Source of the DNA: Membranipora membranacea
Taxonomy: Eukaryota; Bryozoa; Gymnolaemata; Cheilostomatida; Membraniporidae
Direction of reading: 5' to 3'
NCBI GenBank assembly: GCA_914767715.1
Contig: OU612065.1
Span: forward strand, 29,576,001 to 29,640,000
DNA length: 64,000 bases
In this document: positions 25,960-39,000 of the stretch, piece after piece
How positions within the stretch are numbered: the first letter of the stretch is position 1
Layout: each line of letters begins with the position of its first letter
The notes under the pieces: model-generated
Seen by the model: only the letters and a program-made list of their open reading frames with translations
Told to the model about the DNA's origin: nothing
Database searches by the model: none
Position numbers and translations under genes: made by a program

Positions 25960-26466
25960 CAGGGGTGCCCAACCTTTTCTCTCACATGAGCCATTTAAAA
26001 AATCAATCACACCAAATGAGCTGACCACGTCGCATCACGTGTAGACAACATGGAAACAGTCAGTGATATATAAATGTAAAATATTCATTCATGTATAAGG
26101 GCTGGCAAAATTACCAAAGCAAAGTCACTGTGGGAGATTATGCGCGTAGCGCGAAAAATTTTTTGAGGCAATTTCTGGTCATATGAGGCGCCCTGGAGTT
26201 TTGTAAGCATTTTGCAAATTTTTATAAGCATTTTGGAAAATTTAGGTTGGCAAGTCTGCAAGAAGACAACTCTACACACATATGTACAATGCAGGCACCC
26301 AGTACAATGAACTTGTATACACTATACATACATTTAATGTACATTGTACATGCATGTATTGAATGCATGAAATTCGCGCCAAAAAGCGCGTGAAATTTGC
26401 AAATATTATAATGAGCCACCCAAAAAGAGCCGAGTTGGCTCATGAGCCATAGGTTGGGCACCCCTG
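25960..26466. mobile_element. hAT-like non-autonomous element, copy 1
   Basis: The 507-bp element begins caggggtgcccaacc and ends ggttgggcacccctg, exact terminal inverted repeats. It is flanked by an exact 8-bp direct repeat, gtgtatat (25952-25959 and 26467-26474), as expected for hAT transposition. There is no transposase open frame. A copy in opposite orientation is at 36311-36802. It ends about 100 bases downstream of the H3 stem-loop. Confidence 0.88.
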
Positions 26467-26590
26467 GTGTATATAATAATTCAGTTATTCACCCATTCAG
26501 GGATGGAGTGGCTTATTTATTTGATCAACCATACACATCAATTTAAATTACTGCTTAGCAGAAAGGAACAACTCTTTGGTAGGTTTTGGT

Positions 26591-26606
26591 GGCCCTGAAA
26601 AGGGCC
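26591..26606 (-). terminator. Histone 3' stem-loop (H3)
   Basis: On the minus strand this reads ggcccttttcagggcc, the 6-bp stem and 4-base loop of replication-dependent histone mRNAs, followed by the conserved ACCA. It is bound by SLBP and directs cleavage instead of polyadenylation. An accaaagagttgttc element, shared with the other three genes, follows about 12 bases on and is the likely histone downstream element. Confidence 0.95.
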
Positions 26607-26636
26607 GTTGGGTTTGTTGGTCGAGTACAGGTAGGC

Positions 26637-27092
<456 letters not shown>

Positions 27093-27096
27093 TTAA

Positions 27097-27102
27097 CTTA
27101 TA
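27097..27102 (-). promoter_or_regulatory. Putative TATA box of H3
   Basis: Reads TATAAG on the minus strand, 50 bases upstream of the H3 ATG, a distance that leaves a short 5' UTR as usual for histone genes. Assigned from position and sequence only. Confidence 0.55.
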
Positions 27103-27449
27103 CCTGCCGCTACATTCAAATTTTCCCTCCTTTAGTTTGTTGTGGTTATCATCAGTGTTGGTTGGTCAAAATCAAAATTGGGTCAACCTTGAATGTTGTG
27201 TTTAGTTTCAAAATTGCTTCAAATAGGATATTTAACCTAATTTTGTTTATATTTTTGGACCAAAATATGTTAATCCTATATAATTCGTTCATATTATGTG
27301 TTCTTGAAATTTAAATCACAAGACAACAGGTAAAGTTTGGATAAAAAAAAATTTTCCTGGTTGAGTGTAGTTCAAGATCCTCTCATAATTATTGGATAAA
27401 ACTATTGTAACAACAAACTAATCCTCACTAATCCGCTCGCTAGCTATTG

Positions 27450-27456
27450 TATAAAA
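27450..27456 (+). promoter_or_regulatory. Putative TATA box of H4
   Basis: TATAAAA lies 63 bases before the H4 ATG, suitable for a short histone 5' UTR. The 471-base H3/H4 spacer contains both TATA boxes and no other feature I can name. Confidence 0.65.
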
Positions 27457-27461
27457 CTTAG

Positions 27462-27830
<369 letters not shown>

Positions 27831-27860
27831 ACACCAAACCACTTGATCAGCAAACCCAAC

Positions 27861-27876
27861 GGCCCTTTTTAGGGCC
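27861..27876 (+). terminator. Histone 3' stem-loop (H4)
   Basis: ggccctttttagggcc followed by acca, then accaaagagttgttca. The loop differs from the other three copies by one base (t for c). It is the replication-dependent histone mRNA 3' end signal. Confidence 0.95.
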
Positions 27877-27894
27877 ACCACTCTATACCAAAGA

Positions 27895-29740
27895 GTTGTT
27901 CAATGCATATCATATTTATGCATCATGATGTTATTGGTGTGACAATTGTCGATCAGGTTCCTTATCCATATTATGAACATATTTGCAGAGCCATAATTGG
28001 TCCTCAAATCCATTCTATAGATATTTTAAAAATGATATATTGTATAGTTGCATTATGCTGGCAATTGTTAAGATTGTAAAAGGTGATGTTCATGTGTACA
28101 GGTTGCATACTTGTCCAATATGTCCTAGAATGAGAATAATCCAGCTCTGTTAGGTTTGGAAATAGTAATTCTCTTTATCAGCAATGATGACAGTTGGATT
28201 TGTGATCCTCTGTATTCATATCCAGTAAATAGTAACATCATCAACTGTTGGAATAAACAGAATTTGCTGGGATGGTTTGTCAGTTATCCGCAATAAGTAT
28301 TCGTCAACTTGGAGGTACATTTCACAACATGCTTCATATCAAATGGCAACAGTTGATGCTAGCTGAACAGCTGGTGGGTTATAATAGTATGAAGAAAATT
28401 AAGAGTAAAAAAGACATGACAAATTCTATATGCATGTACATAAATTACCATGATGACTACTAGCGAGTTGGCTACGGTCAAGCTGCATCAACCCACCACA
28501 AACACAGGGAGAGATGACAACCCCTAGAGAAGACAACAGGCTATCAAGAAATAGTGAGCTAGATTCAAGAGATTGGCATAACATCACAACACAACCATCC
28601 CGATACCTTCTCACCACCCATAAATTTTGGAAGGAGTATTTCCTGACATCAATGTTGATGTGACACCTAGTAGCTGTGTGTCTGTTGTTGTACTCGGAGT
28701 GGTATGGAAGGAACTTGTTCCTGTCATCTGTAATTATTCTATCGATATTGGCCTTTTCTTGTTTCCAAGTCAGGCCAATCATGAAGTAACATAAGGTCAG
28801 ATATGTGGTCCAATTTCTTTTTGTTAAAACACCAGCGAAATGAATTCCTATGATCTATGTTTCGGCTTGGACAGAAGCTTGTTTGTTGTGTTCCCTTTTA
28901 GATGGTAGAGGCAACTCTGGCTATAATGAATAAACTTAGATATGGTATATACAGGCTAGTGATAGACTGAATTTGACCAATTATCGCTCTGCAAATCAGC
29001 TCATAATCAGAATGGGGTGACCATGTTTTAAATGACAGCTACAGATACCATGAAACACAACATCCTGATCAGTATTTGTTTCACAGACCCAGTAAGAAGA
29101 GAGAGGTTATTAAATATTTTTATGACACTCAAAGCTATCCTTTACATTACAACAGTCTACAATGGAGCAGAATGAGAATATGAACAATAATAATGTTCTA
29201 ATATTATATAACAAACATAACTTAGCTTGTAAATCAATGTTTTTTTAGGGATTGGAATGAATGTCGGCTGGACCAACATGACGGGAAAGAACGTAAAACT
29301 GTTTTTTAAACTATTGTCTCTATCATTATGAAGACCAGATAGCATGTATAGGATTTTTGTGACAAGGACGCAAACAACAATATACAAAAATATATGAACT
29401 GACATTTGCTATCAATTTTGCAGCCGTACCAAAGAGGGTGCCTTAATATTTGGTAGCATAAATGTGTACTTTTGGTTGTAAAGCATTTTTACTGCTGAGT
29501 TTATCAGTTTGGTATCAAAATTTCTCTATTATGTTAGTTACCAGAAATCCAGAGTGTTTAGACATCGCCTCAAATAATCCAACCAAGTACTAATCAACTA
29601 AATTGACAGTTGCTTTCAAAATGAAAGCAATCATGTGGAGTCACATTTGGATGTTTAAACTGTTTAGATAGAATCTCATTTATTCTATATTCTGAATATC
29701 TATATATTTCATGACATTTGAACAACACTTTGGTAAGAGA
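27895..29740. other. Spacer between the two histone pairs
   Basis: About 1.8 kb between the 3' ends of H4 and H2A with no recognised gene. A 118-codon open frame on the minus strand (28426-28782) has no domain I recognise. No H1 gene is present. Confidence 0.5.
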
Positions 29741-29744
29741 TGGT

Positions 29745-29760
29745 GGCCCTGAAAAGGGCC
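29745..29760 (-). terminator. Histone 3' stem-loop (H2A)
   Basis: On the minus strand this is ggcccttttcagggcc plus acca, followed by accaaagtgttgttca, one base different from the downstream element of the other copies. It is the 3' processing signal for the H2A mRNA. Confidence 0.95.
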
Positions 29761-29793
29761 GTTGGGTTTGAGTATGAAGATTGATGGTCCAGT

Positions 29794-30171
29794 TTATGCA
29801 GCAGCCTTCTTAGTCTTGCTTGGCAGGAGAACAGCCTGGATGTTGGGCAGTACACCTCCCTGCGCGATGGTGACACCATTGAGAAGTCTGTTCAACTCCT
29901 CGTCATTCCTGATGGCCAGTTGGAGATGTCTTGGGATGATCCTGGTCTTCTTGTTGTCACGAGCAGCGTTACCAGCCAACTCAAGAACCTCAGCAGCGAG
30001 GTACTCCATGACAGCAGCCAAGTAGACTGGTGCTCCAGCTCCTACTCGTTCAGCATAGTTTCCCTTCCTCAGCAGACGATGAATACGTCCAACTGGGAAC
30101 TGAAGTCCAGCCCTCGATGATCGAGTTTTGCTCTTTCCCTTTGCCTTTCCTCCTTTACCTCTTCCAGACAT
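29794..30171 (-). CDS. Histone H2A (canonical)
   Basis: An intronless gene of 125 codons plus stop. It reads [19 protein letters not shown], has the acidic-patch region ([10 protein letters not shown]) and ends [11 protein letters not shown]. The tail lacks the SQ(E/D) motif of H2A.X, so this is a canonical replication-dependent form. It dimerises with the product of the divergent H2B gene. The 347-base spacer between the two starts is a shared promoter. Confidence 0.97.
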   Translation of the reverse strand: MSGRGKGGKAKGKSKTRSSRAGLQFPVGRIHRLLRKGNYAERVGAGAPVYLAAVMEYLAAEVLELAGNAARDNKKTRIIPRHLQLAIRNDEELNRLLNGVTIAQGGVLPNIQAVLLPSKTKKAAA

Positions 30172-30231
30172 GATGTATGTGTTATAGTTGCTTAGTTGAA
30201 ATAGAATAATAATACATTTGCATTTTCTTGC

Positions 30232-30239
30232 TATTTATA
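30232..30239 (-). promoter_or_regulatory. Putative TATA box of H2A
   Basis: TATAAATA on the minus strand, 61 bases upstream of the H2A ATG. Sequence and spacing match the TATA boxes of the other histone genes here. Confidence 0.65.
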
Positions 30240-30409
30240 CTAGCTGCACAAGTTGAAAATTGACCAACCAAAGAAACATATTGCTGAGCGGTACTATGCA
30301 AGCTTATTCAAACATCCCGCTAAAACTTACAAAGGCTGGAGCAATTAAATACCACTAATCCGCCTGCATAGATTCAAACCCTTTGTCAATGCGCGGGGAT
30401 TAAAAATAG

Positions 30410-30451
30410 CCAATCAAATCAGCACCAAGTCTCAACCAACCTCATTTGCAT
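30410..30451 (+). promoter_or_regulatory. CCAAT box and octamer of the H2B promoter
   Basis: CCAAT at 30410-30414 is followed by ATTTGCAT at 30444-30451, the exact octamer element that POU/Oct factors bind in animal H2B promoters. It lies 68 bases before the H2B ATG, with a TATA-like tcataaagta between. Octamer use is established knowledge for H2B; activity here is inferred. Confidence 0.75.
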
Positions 30452-30518
30452 ACATATGCACTCATAAAGTAGAGAGCACCACAGTCAAATTATCATTTTG
30501 TAAATCTGATAATTCAAG

Positions 30519-30887
30519 ATGCCACCCAAAGTTAGCAGCAAAGGAGCCAAAAAAGCAGGAAAGGCTAAAGCAGCCAGAACTGGAGACAAGAAGAGGAAAA
30601 GGAAGAGGAAAGAAAGCTATGGTATCTACATCTACAAGGTTCTCAAGCAGGTGCACCCTGACACAGGAGTCTCCAGCAAAGCCATGAGCATCATGAACAG
30701 CTTTGTCAATGATGTGTTTGAGAGAATCGCAGCTGAGGCATCCAGACTGGCTCACTACAACAAGAGATCCACCATCACCAGCCGAGAGATCCAGACCGCT
30801 GTCAGACTGATCCTCCCAGGAGAGCTTGCCAAACATGCTGTATCTGAGGGAACCAAGGCTGTCACCAAGTACACCAGCTCCAAGTAA
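30519..30887 (+). CDS. Histone H2B
   Basis: An intronless gene of 122 codons plus stop. A variable basic tail ([20 protein letters not shown], then [11 protein letters not shown]) precedes the canonical histone fold ([30 protein letters not shown]) and ends KYTSSK with the ubiquitin-accepting lysine. It pairs with H2A. The octamer and CCAAT box lie upstream and a stem-loop follows. Confidence 0.98.
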   Translation: MPPKVSSKGAKKAGKAKAARTGDKKRKRKRKESYGIYIYKVLKQVHPDTGVSSKAMSIMNSFVNDVFERIAAEASRLAHYNKRSTITSREIQTAVRLILPGELAKHAVSEGTKAVTKYTSSK

Positions 30888-30913
30888 ACTGATCCAACAA
30901 TAACAACCCAAAC

Positions 30914-30929
30914 GGCCCTTTTCAGGGCC
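30914..30929 (+). terminator. Histone 3' stem-loop (H2B)
   Basis: ggcccttttcagggcc plus acca, 26 bases after the stop codon, then accaaagagttgttca. Identical in stem and loop to the H3 and H2A copies. Confidence 0.95.
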
Positions 30930-30959
30930 ACCATCTCTTACCAAAGAGTTGTTCATACA

Positions 30960-33010
30960 CTTAAACGGATTAACAATCCAATGTGATCATGTGCTACCAT
31001 TTGTGGTCGGAAATAAGTAAAATTTTGATGAATATAGTGGCTGGGAACTCGAAAATACCTCTTCTTAATTTGGTTTCAAATTCCAGTACCTTCTACCAAT
31101 ATCATCTGGCAAAATCGCCAATTCAAAAATAACACTCCTTGTACCAAAACGGCTTCCTGAGAATACTAGAACTAATACAACCTAGCCTCCCCCCCCCCAT
31201 ATGACAGCCTGCCCAGGCTAAATACAACTAGTACAACTCTCAAGGCTTGAATGATAAACAGATTCAACTCAAATCTGTTAGAAACCCCCAAAATGTTTAC
31301 ACAAATTCAAATATTCCGGAGGTAAGAACTGTGATTGAGTGTCAATATGATAATATAAATTTTTATAACGCTTAGTTGGGATTAAGGTCAAAGTATTCTG
31401 CGGCAGCATACCACACAGATGTATTTAATCATTATTTATTTTTTCAATGAAAACTACCTCACCACTTGCTGTGAGCGGTGTTATATATTATCACTCCTGC
31501 ATGTTGGTTTTGAAAAGGGAGACAAAAAGTAAGGAAGCATAAAAAATCATCAAAATACAAGCACAAGCGTTTATTTAATCAGGGTTTAATTCAGGTATTG
31601 CATTACACACATGAGCAGCCTCGATTATTGTTGAGATTATTTTGTTGACACCCTTTGGTTATTTTCGCTAACACTTGGCTAACACAATTCACTGCTAAGC
31701 TTCTGATCCCTCTAGGCTCTATAGTCTATAAGCATCAAGCAATAGACTGAGAACTAGCAACAGGCAACAAGCAATGGTCCACCGGCTTTCCGTAGTAAAG
31801 AGTTGATGATTGTCTGTCTATTCATACCCTACAAAACTGTCAATGTCAATAAACATTCATCTTCTAATATCAGATGGCCATCAGATGAGTGGCCCGACCA
31901 GGCCGTTGTGGCCGTATACTAGGATCCGGCCCATCCCATAGCATGCAGAACATGTTAGAAAACACGGCACATTGCTGACAAACGGAAACGAACACTGTTA
32001 ACAGTAACCTTGGATGGGACCCTAGTAACTCAACCAACCTAGTTAATGGTGGTAACAATGCATTTTCTTAAGTTATTGCCAGCAGCCGAAGTCTTTAACT
32101 CCTTGCAATGCATAGACTTAATATTATGGAGTCTATCTGTACAACGATTCAAGTTCAATATGAATGTTTTTCCACCTCAAATTTTACAGCCCAGCTTAAC
32201 AAAAACCCATATCTAAGCACTAGTAGGGAGACATAACTCATAAAAATCCATGTTACAAGAATAATTTATTTTTCCTGTCGAATAAAAAAATAAAAGTTAT
32301 TGAAAATTGGCTAACGTGATTGAAATCATAGTCAAATAAATCGTAAGGTCTAAAGATACACGTACATCGTAGGTATGGTTTCTACATTTTAGTCGTATAC
32401 AAACGCTATGACACAATCCTGGCATTCAAACTACAGGTACTTTACCATTATTCATTATGATAATATGCTATCTTGAACGTCAGACATACCATGATTATAG
32501 CAAAAAAGTTTACCTTGTTTAGCAAAAAAACTTTATTATGTTGAAAACTTTGTTCGATGAAGGGAAAGATTACAGCGCTCGAATAAATTAGTTTGTCATA
32601 GGCTGAATCAATACATAGAAATCTAAGAAAGACAGACAGGAATAAACATATCGCTAACAGAAATGTCAAACAAATGAACTGGGTGACTTTGTCGAAAGCT
32701 GTTACTGTTGGAATGTTCTTTTTTTATTTTAGAAAAGTTAACCCCTGTTCATAAACAGCACTGTTATCAATGAGATTGTGATTGAAAGGGAACAAACAGT
32801 TATCGTAATTTTGTATCTGTTAGCATTAGAAAACATCGTAAATAAGTAAGGAAGTTGTCCTCCGTATTTATCTGAACTTGAACATCACCAGACAACTCCA
32901 TAATAAAAATGTTCTGACGACTATTTCTAGCTTTTGGTTTTTGGTCTCATCTGTCACCTGTCATACCTTCCTTGTATATGAATGCTGTTGGAGTTGAGGA
33001 GGTAGAAAAA
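30960..33010. other. Spacer between histone quartet and second syntaxin gene
   Basis: No gene recognised. The right end should hold the 3' UTR of the second syntaxin gene; AATAAA on the minus strand at 32723-32728 is a candidate poly(A) signal, about 285 bases after the stop. Confidence 0.45.
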
Positions 33011-36000
33011 TCAGTTACTCTTCGGTTTTGCTTTAAGAACAATCGGCAGCACTATCACGAGGACTAAGACTATTGCAGCGACAAATAAAATGACGAAACA
33101 AATTATCTTCTTTTTTCTTGCACTACTCTACAAAATTGAATATAATATTAAAATTTTTGAATTCTGATGTAATTTCAAACAAGTTACAACACTTTTCTCT
33201 CACAAATTTTCACTCATCCAATCGGAGATGACATGTTGATGGAGCCTTCCTTGACAAATTTTGTCAGAATGAAAAATTAAATTTTTTTTTCAGGATGAAG
33301 GTAAGCCCCTTTTTAACTACATATTTTCAATAGATCGGCTGTTTTGAAATTCAGGAAGAGGGATGATTTCAAACAAAGTGGTGCACTATTCAGCTGCCAA
33401 TATCTTGCTCATCAGCAGTGATGAAAGTATGAGATGACATAGGCTTGACTATAGGTTTGCATTGACTATGATATAAGACATTAGGATTGTCCGAATCAGA
33501 CATGTATTCATACCAGAGACTATACATACTATCAATCGTCTTTGATCATACTATGGTACAAAAGCCATCATTCTTACTAAACTAGAATCAGCTTTCAATA
33601 TAAATATATATATATATATATATTATATAAATCATTAGATAAGCAAGGATAAGATGAGAACAAACCTGATATGTGGCGGCCTGTTGTAGCTGTGTATTAC
33701 CCTGCTCTACATGAACATGTGCATTCTCTACATTTGATTCTATACTATCTGTAAAAGATAAGGATGTCGTTTCATTACTATATAATATAATCATACTACT
33801 ATCATCACTATAAATTACAATATATTACTATTAGCATTACTTTATTGCAATATTATCTATTAGTATTATCATTATTGTACTATTGATGTACGATTACTTT
33901 ATTTTTTCATTTCCATAACTATAACTTTTTTGTACTTTTGATATTCTACTTTTTATACAACACTATGAGTTCTATAGCACTAGCCAGTCTAAACACAGGT
34001 GATCATTAGCACACAGCAGCAGGAGTGATAATTACTCTCACCAAATTACAATCATACAGTCATGGATTTTTTCTCACAGGTACAACTGCTCTTAATTGGC
34101 TCAAAATAGCAGAACTGACTCTCCTCAAGTTTTCTTTGCTTTCTTGAAAGGTTTTACCATAGACTTAATATAATCCCACCGAAAAACCGATAGGTTTGGA
34201 GGTGGTATTAAGGTAATGCCCATGAAGCAACTCTCATTGTGGGGCCTTCTGACAACTTATGTGGCAGCTGAGCCCTATTTTTGCACACAATAAACACCTA
34301 CAGTTTTGCCTATCCATCCACAATTATTGTCAAGCTAACTAGATTCATACCTGATCTTCTCTTTGGGACTAGTATGAAAAACAACAGGTGATGCTATGAC
34401 ATAGAAAACTTGCAACAGCCAGCACAGGTTTTTTGGCTTTTTCTAGCCATTTTTATTCAATCCCATAGACATAGTTTTGTCTATGTCTATGAGGTTGCAT
34501 AAAAATGTTTTGTCTATGTGCAATCCTCAATCAATCATCAGTGCAACTTAATAAAGCCTAAGTACCTGGGCAAAATGTGTAAAATCTGCTTCAATAGAAA
34601 TGTTGATGGTTAAGATTTGCTCAAATAGAAATTTCTATGGCTCAAAGGCTAATATCTAAATGAACAGTCATACCTGAGCAAATCATTTAAGCCTTAGTGC
34701 CTGGTCAAAGCTTTTAAAATCTGCATTAATAGTAGTATCAATGGTTCAAAGCCACCTGCTTTGATAGAAATTTCCAAGGTTTAAAGGCTAATCACTAAAG
34801 CACCAGGTCATATTAAAGCCCAGTTTCCATAGTCAGGCTGAATAGCTCAATGTGTAGAGCGTCTGCCTTGTACTTACTCTCAAATAAGAATGTTGTGGGT
34901 TCGAGTTTCAACAAGATCAGATTTTTTTCCAAATGGGAGCTTTATAACTGGAGCTTATTTACCGTAATCTTCTACTGCTATTGAGTTGTTTTCTGTAAGT
35001 ACCCAACAGCTCAGTGGGCTATCGAAATACCTCTCTGCTTGCACTATTTTGCTACCGATATGCAAAAATTTCTGTGGTGAGAGGGCGCTAAAGCGCCCCT
35101 CCCACACCCTCCCCGCCACGCCTCTGCATGTGGATCGGGCTGCGCCCGATCATTATGCTCATCTCTAAAAAGTCAGTGAGTGAAATTTTTTAGAATATAC
35201 GGCCCTGGATATACCCATTGTTAAACTCTGTGCTCCTAGGAGTTATCTTATAAAATAATTGTCATGTAATCTGCTTTACACTTCTCCCATGTGAGTTTAA
35301 ATAACAGCAGCTATTGCTATGATTTCTTAATTATTTTCATTCATTCATGCAAACTTGTCACAGATTATACTATTATTCAGTTCTCTTATAGTAGCTGCCC
35401 ATGTACGGCCTGTCATAAGTTCAGATAGCGGCAATTGCAATCTCCTTATTATGTTCATTTTTTATCTAGACCAAATCGCCTGTATAATTTGTTGTGTCAT
35501 TGTATTTGTGACGTGTAACACCAATCATAGATATTCCTATTCGTTAAAAGCTTGCCACAGTTCTTTTTTTACCAGGCAGCATATATGACATGAGATGAAT
35601 TATGTCTCAGTAACAATTACCTAATGGGCTGCAAAAAAAGCTGTGGGTTTAATTCTCAGACATAGTTGTGTTTGTGAGATATTGTCGGATTTTAGAATTT
35701 TACACCGCTAATTCCTATTGGGTGGAAGTAAAAGTCCTACATACCTCTAGATCAGCTGTCGGCAACCTGGTCTATTTTCCAGTGCGGCCTAATAAACAAT
35801 ATTTGTGGGCTGATTGTGGCCTTATGCCAGAAAAGATATATATTACACATTAATTTCGATCCCCATCTCGCATTTTGTAATCTTGATATTCAAGTATGTA
35901 GGCACAATATATTTCAAAATAGTTGCCATTCAGCATTAAGCATGTAGCTTCCAAAGCCGTTTCTAGACATAATCATCTTAACTGTATTGGTGTTAACTCC

Positions 36001-39000
36001 TTTTTCAAGTGCTTTATTTTCAAAATAACCCAGAACGGTGACCTTTGGAAATCTAATTTTACAGGCATTCGCAAAAAACTTCCCCGTTGCACATGCAAAA
36101 CTTCACAAGATTTTTTAAATTAGTATTTCTGTTGAGCTGCAGTTCCTTGCAACATACCACAGCTTTTACAAATAAATCTGTTTTAGTTTGTACATAGTTG
36201 TTACTCCGGTTCCGATTTTTTACCTGAAAGATATGTTGCGCCTTATTGTGTTGAGCCTGTGTAAAATGTGGAATTTTTTTAGAAAAAGGTTGCCCACCCA
36301 TGCTCTAGATCATGGGTGCCCAACCTATGGCTCATGAGCCACCTCGGCTCATTTAGGCTTTTTGGGTGGCTCATTTTAATATTTGCAAATTTCACGTGCT
36401 TTTTGGCGCGAATTTCATGCATTCAATTCATGCATGTACAATGTACATTAAATGTATGTATAGTGTATACAAGTTCATTGTACTGGGTGCCTGCATTGTA
36501 TATATGTCTGTAGAGTTGTCTTCTTGCAGACTTGCCAACCTAAATTTTCCAAAATGCTTACAAAACTCCAGGGCGCCTCATATGACCAGAAATTGTCTCA
36601 AAAAATTTTCGCGCTACGCGCATTATCTCACACAATGACTTTGCTTTGGTAATTTTGCCAGCACTTATACATGAATGAATATATATATTCTTATATCACT
36701 GACTGTTTCCATGTTGTCTACACGTGACGCGGCGTGGTCAGCTCATTTGGTGTGATTGAATTTTTAAATGGCTCATGTGAGAGAAAAGGTTGGGCACCCC
36801 TGCTCTAGATCAATATTGATCTATTTGCTTAAATTCGGAGTTGTTTTTCCTCCAATGGACAGGGGAGCAACTCCAAATACAGACAAATGAATCATATATA
36901 TGTTCACTCTGACCAGTGAACCATGAGTGAACTAAGCTATGATCTGTCCAACTGAGCCGAATAGTTTTGCTCCTTTTCGGTGGTCTCTGATCTTATCAGT
37001 TCTAGTATATTAAGTCTATTGGTTCTACTGATAGTATTTTACACAATCAATTACGAAGAACATAGAAAATCTAATTGTGGAGAAAGCTGAGAAGGGCACA
37101 ATATATACAACAAACTAATGGGCCTAATAGCCCAAATATATCTATTTCAAAGTGAATTGATAGCCCAATTAAAGGCTTCACCACTCTCACAATGACCAAC
37201 CAGTTTTTTTATACCAGAGGAGGACGTTTGGAGTCTTGGACACTTATATGACCAGGAGGAGCCAAATGATAGAGCACCATTCCTTTGGAGTTTACAGGAT
37301 TATCGATAGAGGGGTGGGGTGGGATATACCCCTCTCACTCCCTGGAGGCACCTTGAGCTATATTTGTCTTACCTATCATGTCCCCTTGTTCATAAACAAG
37401 CTGACCCAGGTCTTTAAATATCTGGTTGACATCCAAGATATCGGACTGCAAAATAACATAAATATGTTATCAATGCAACCTGTCTAGTCATATTTATATG
37501 TATAGGTTATCCCTAGGAATAATAAACTGAAAGGAAATGGCAGTGTGAAAGAAGGTTCTGTGGGCGTAGGGCCGGGGTTCTCAGAGCTTGGGAGGGAAAA
37601 TAGGCCATATAGAATGTTGCGCGCTTACAACAACAGCCATTATAAACACATCCAGGAAACTTCATGTATCAATCTCTGATTTTTATTGATTTTCTAAACA
37701 AATATGGCATTTGTACTCGTATAAACTTCTCTGAGAAACCAATATGTTTCCCAAGGAAGTTTGATTGATTAGCTGCCTTGGAAATCATGCAAAACATGTT
37801 TTCCAAGATCTGGCAGCTCATGCCAGCCTCATGACCAAGAACCCATATCAAAGTACATATCAGGCTAGCCTGTCTTAACAAGTTTTGTTCGGTGGGTTGG
37901 GGGGGGGGGGGAACCCCCATCGAAGAAAGCTAATATCAGGCTTAAAAGCACATCTTTGGATAACATCTGCATGACAGATTATGACTATTAGCGTGGTGTT
38001 GTTTGTCTAACAGGGAATTAGTTAAAAAATTAAAACATTTTCAATAATACCATCACATTTATCTAAGTTAGGATATATATATATCCTTACTCTGTGGTAG
38101 TATAAAGCACAAAAGTGAGTTTCCCATAGATGAAAAACGCCACTTACTTCGAGATTTTTTATGGATTGTTCTCGTTCTTGAATCTGAGCTAGATTGTCTT
38201 CTTCCTCCAGTACCGCCTGCATTGATTGCTGTTTAGGGGCACTAAAATAGAAATTAGAAAAATATAAGTCAACAATATGAGAAGTTATCTAGCAAGAGTT
38301 AGCTAATTCACATCACTCAAGCTGAGATCTTTTTTTCTGTCACCAGCTGTCGAAGATAAAAACAGTTAGAGTTTCAGTAACTTGTAATGTTTATATTCCT
38401 AACCTCTAGGTAGCAAGAGAGACGAAACGGTTTGACAGAGCATTATTCATACAAAGAGCAATATATAATATATATGAGATATATGACTATTGTTACCATT
38501 TTACTTGCGATAGAAAAACAATACTCAAGACCTGTGCTTCAAAGCTTGATTGTGTGACTATCTATAGGTGAATATTGGACAATTTTAAGCGAAGAACTAG
38601 TAAGTCGGTCACCTAAGATAAACACACCAACCAGGATAGTAGCACAGGGTCACACCAAGTACCTGGACCTTATAATGCAGCAATTTTTTAATATATCCAA
38701 ATCGGAGTAAAAAACTTTTTTACTCCTTGAGTCTTGAGTCCTTGAATGTCTCCAAAAAGCGGGATAGCCAATGCCATAGGACATAGGTACACAAAGTGCA
38801 ACCGTACTGACACCTCCCACGCCCTCAATGACTACATCAATGGTGGGCACTTCTCATCAAGGAGTTGGCGGTTTATTCCAACATATACCAGAACGCCACT
38901 TTGGAGCAAAAACTTGTTTGGCATTACTTATGTTATGTTTTAGTATTATTTTTGTCATAAATATTACCATTGAGCATATATGTTTTTTTTCTACTGGTTG

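Larger units (their letters stand above)
34159..37019. mobile_element. Large repeat, copy A (about 2.9 kb), with nested insertions
   Basis: Nearly the whole segment matches 42471-46790 in the same orientation, starting at taatcccaccgaaaa. In this copy the outermost bases form an exact 14-bp inverted repeat, atagacttaatata (34159-34172) and tatattaagtctat (37006-37019), and just inside are ccaccgaaaa and ttttcggtgg. It is interrupted by a roughly 410-bp SINE-like insertion at about 34798-35208 and by two stacked hAT-like elements at 35753-36802. No transposase frame is visible. It occupies one intron of the second syntaxin gene. Confidence 0.75.

Noticed and set aside
28426-28782. 118-codon minus-strand open frame between the histone pairs
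   Set aside because: No recognised domain; a short transposon remnant cannot be excluded, but nothing supports a gene.
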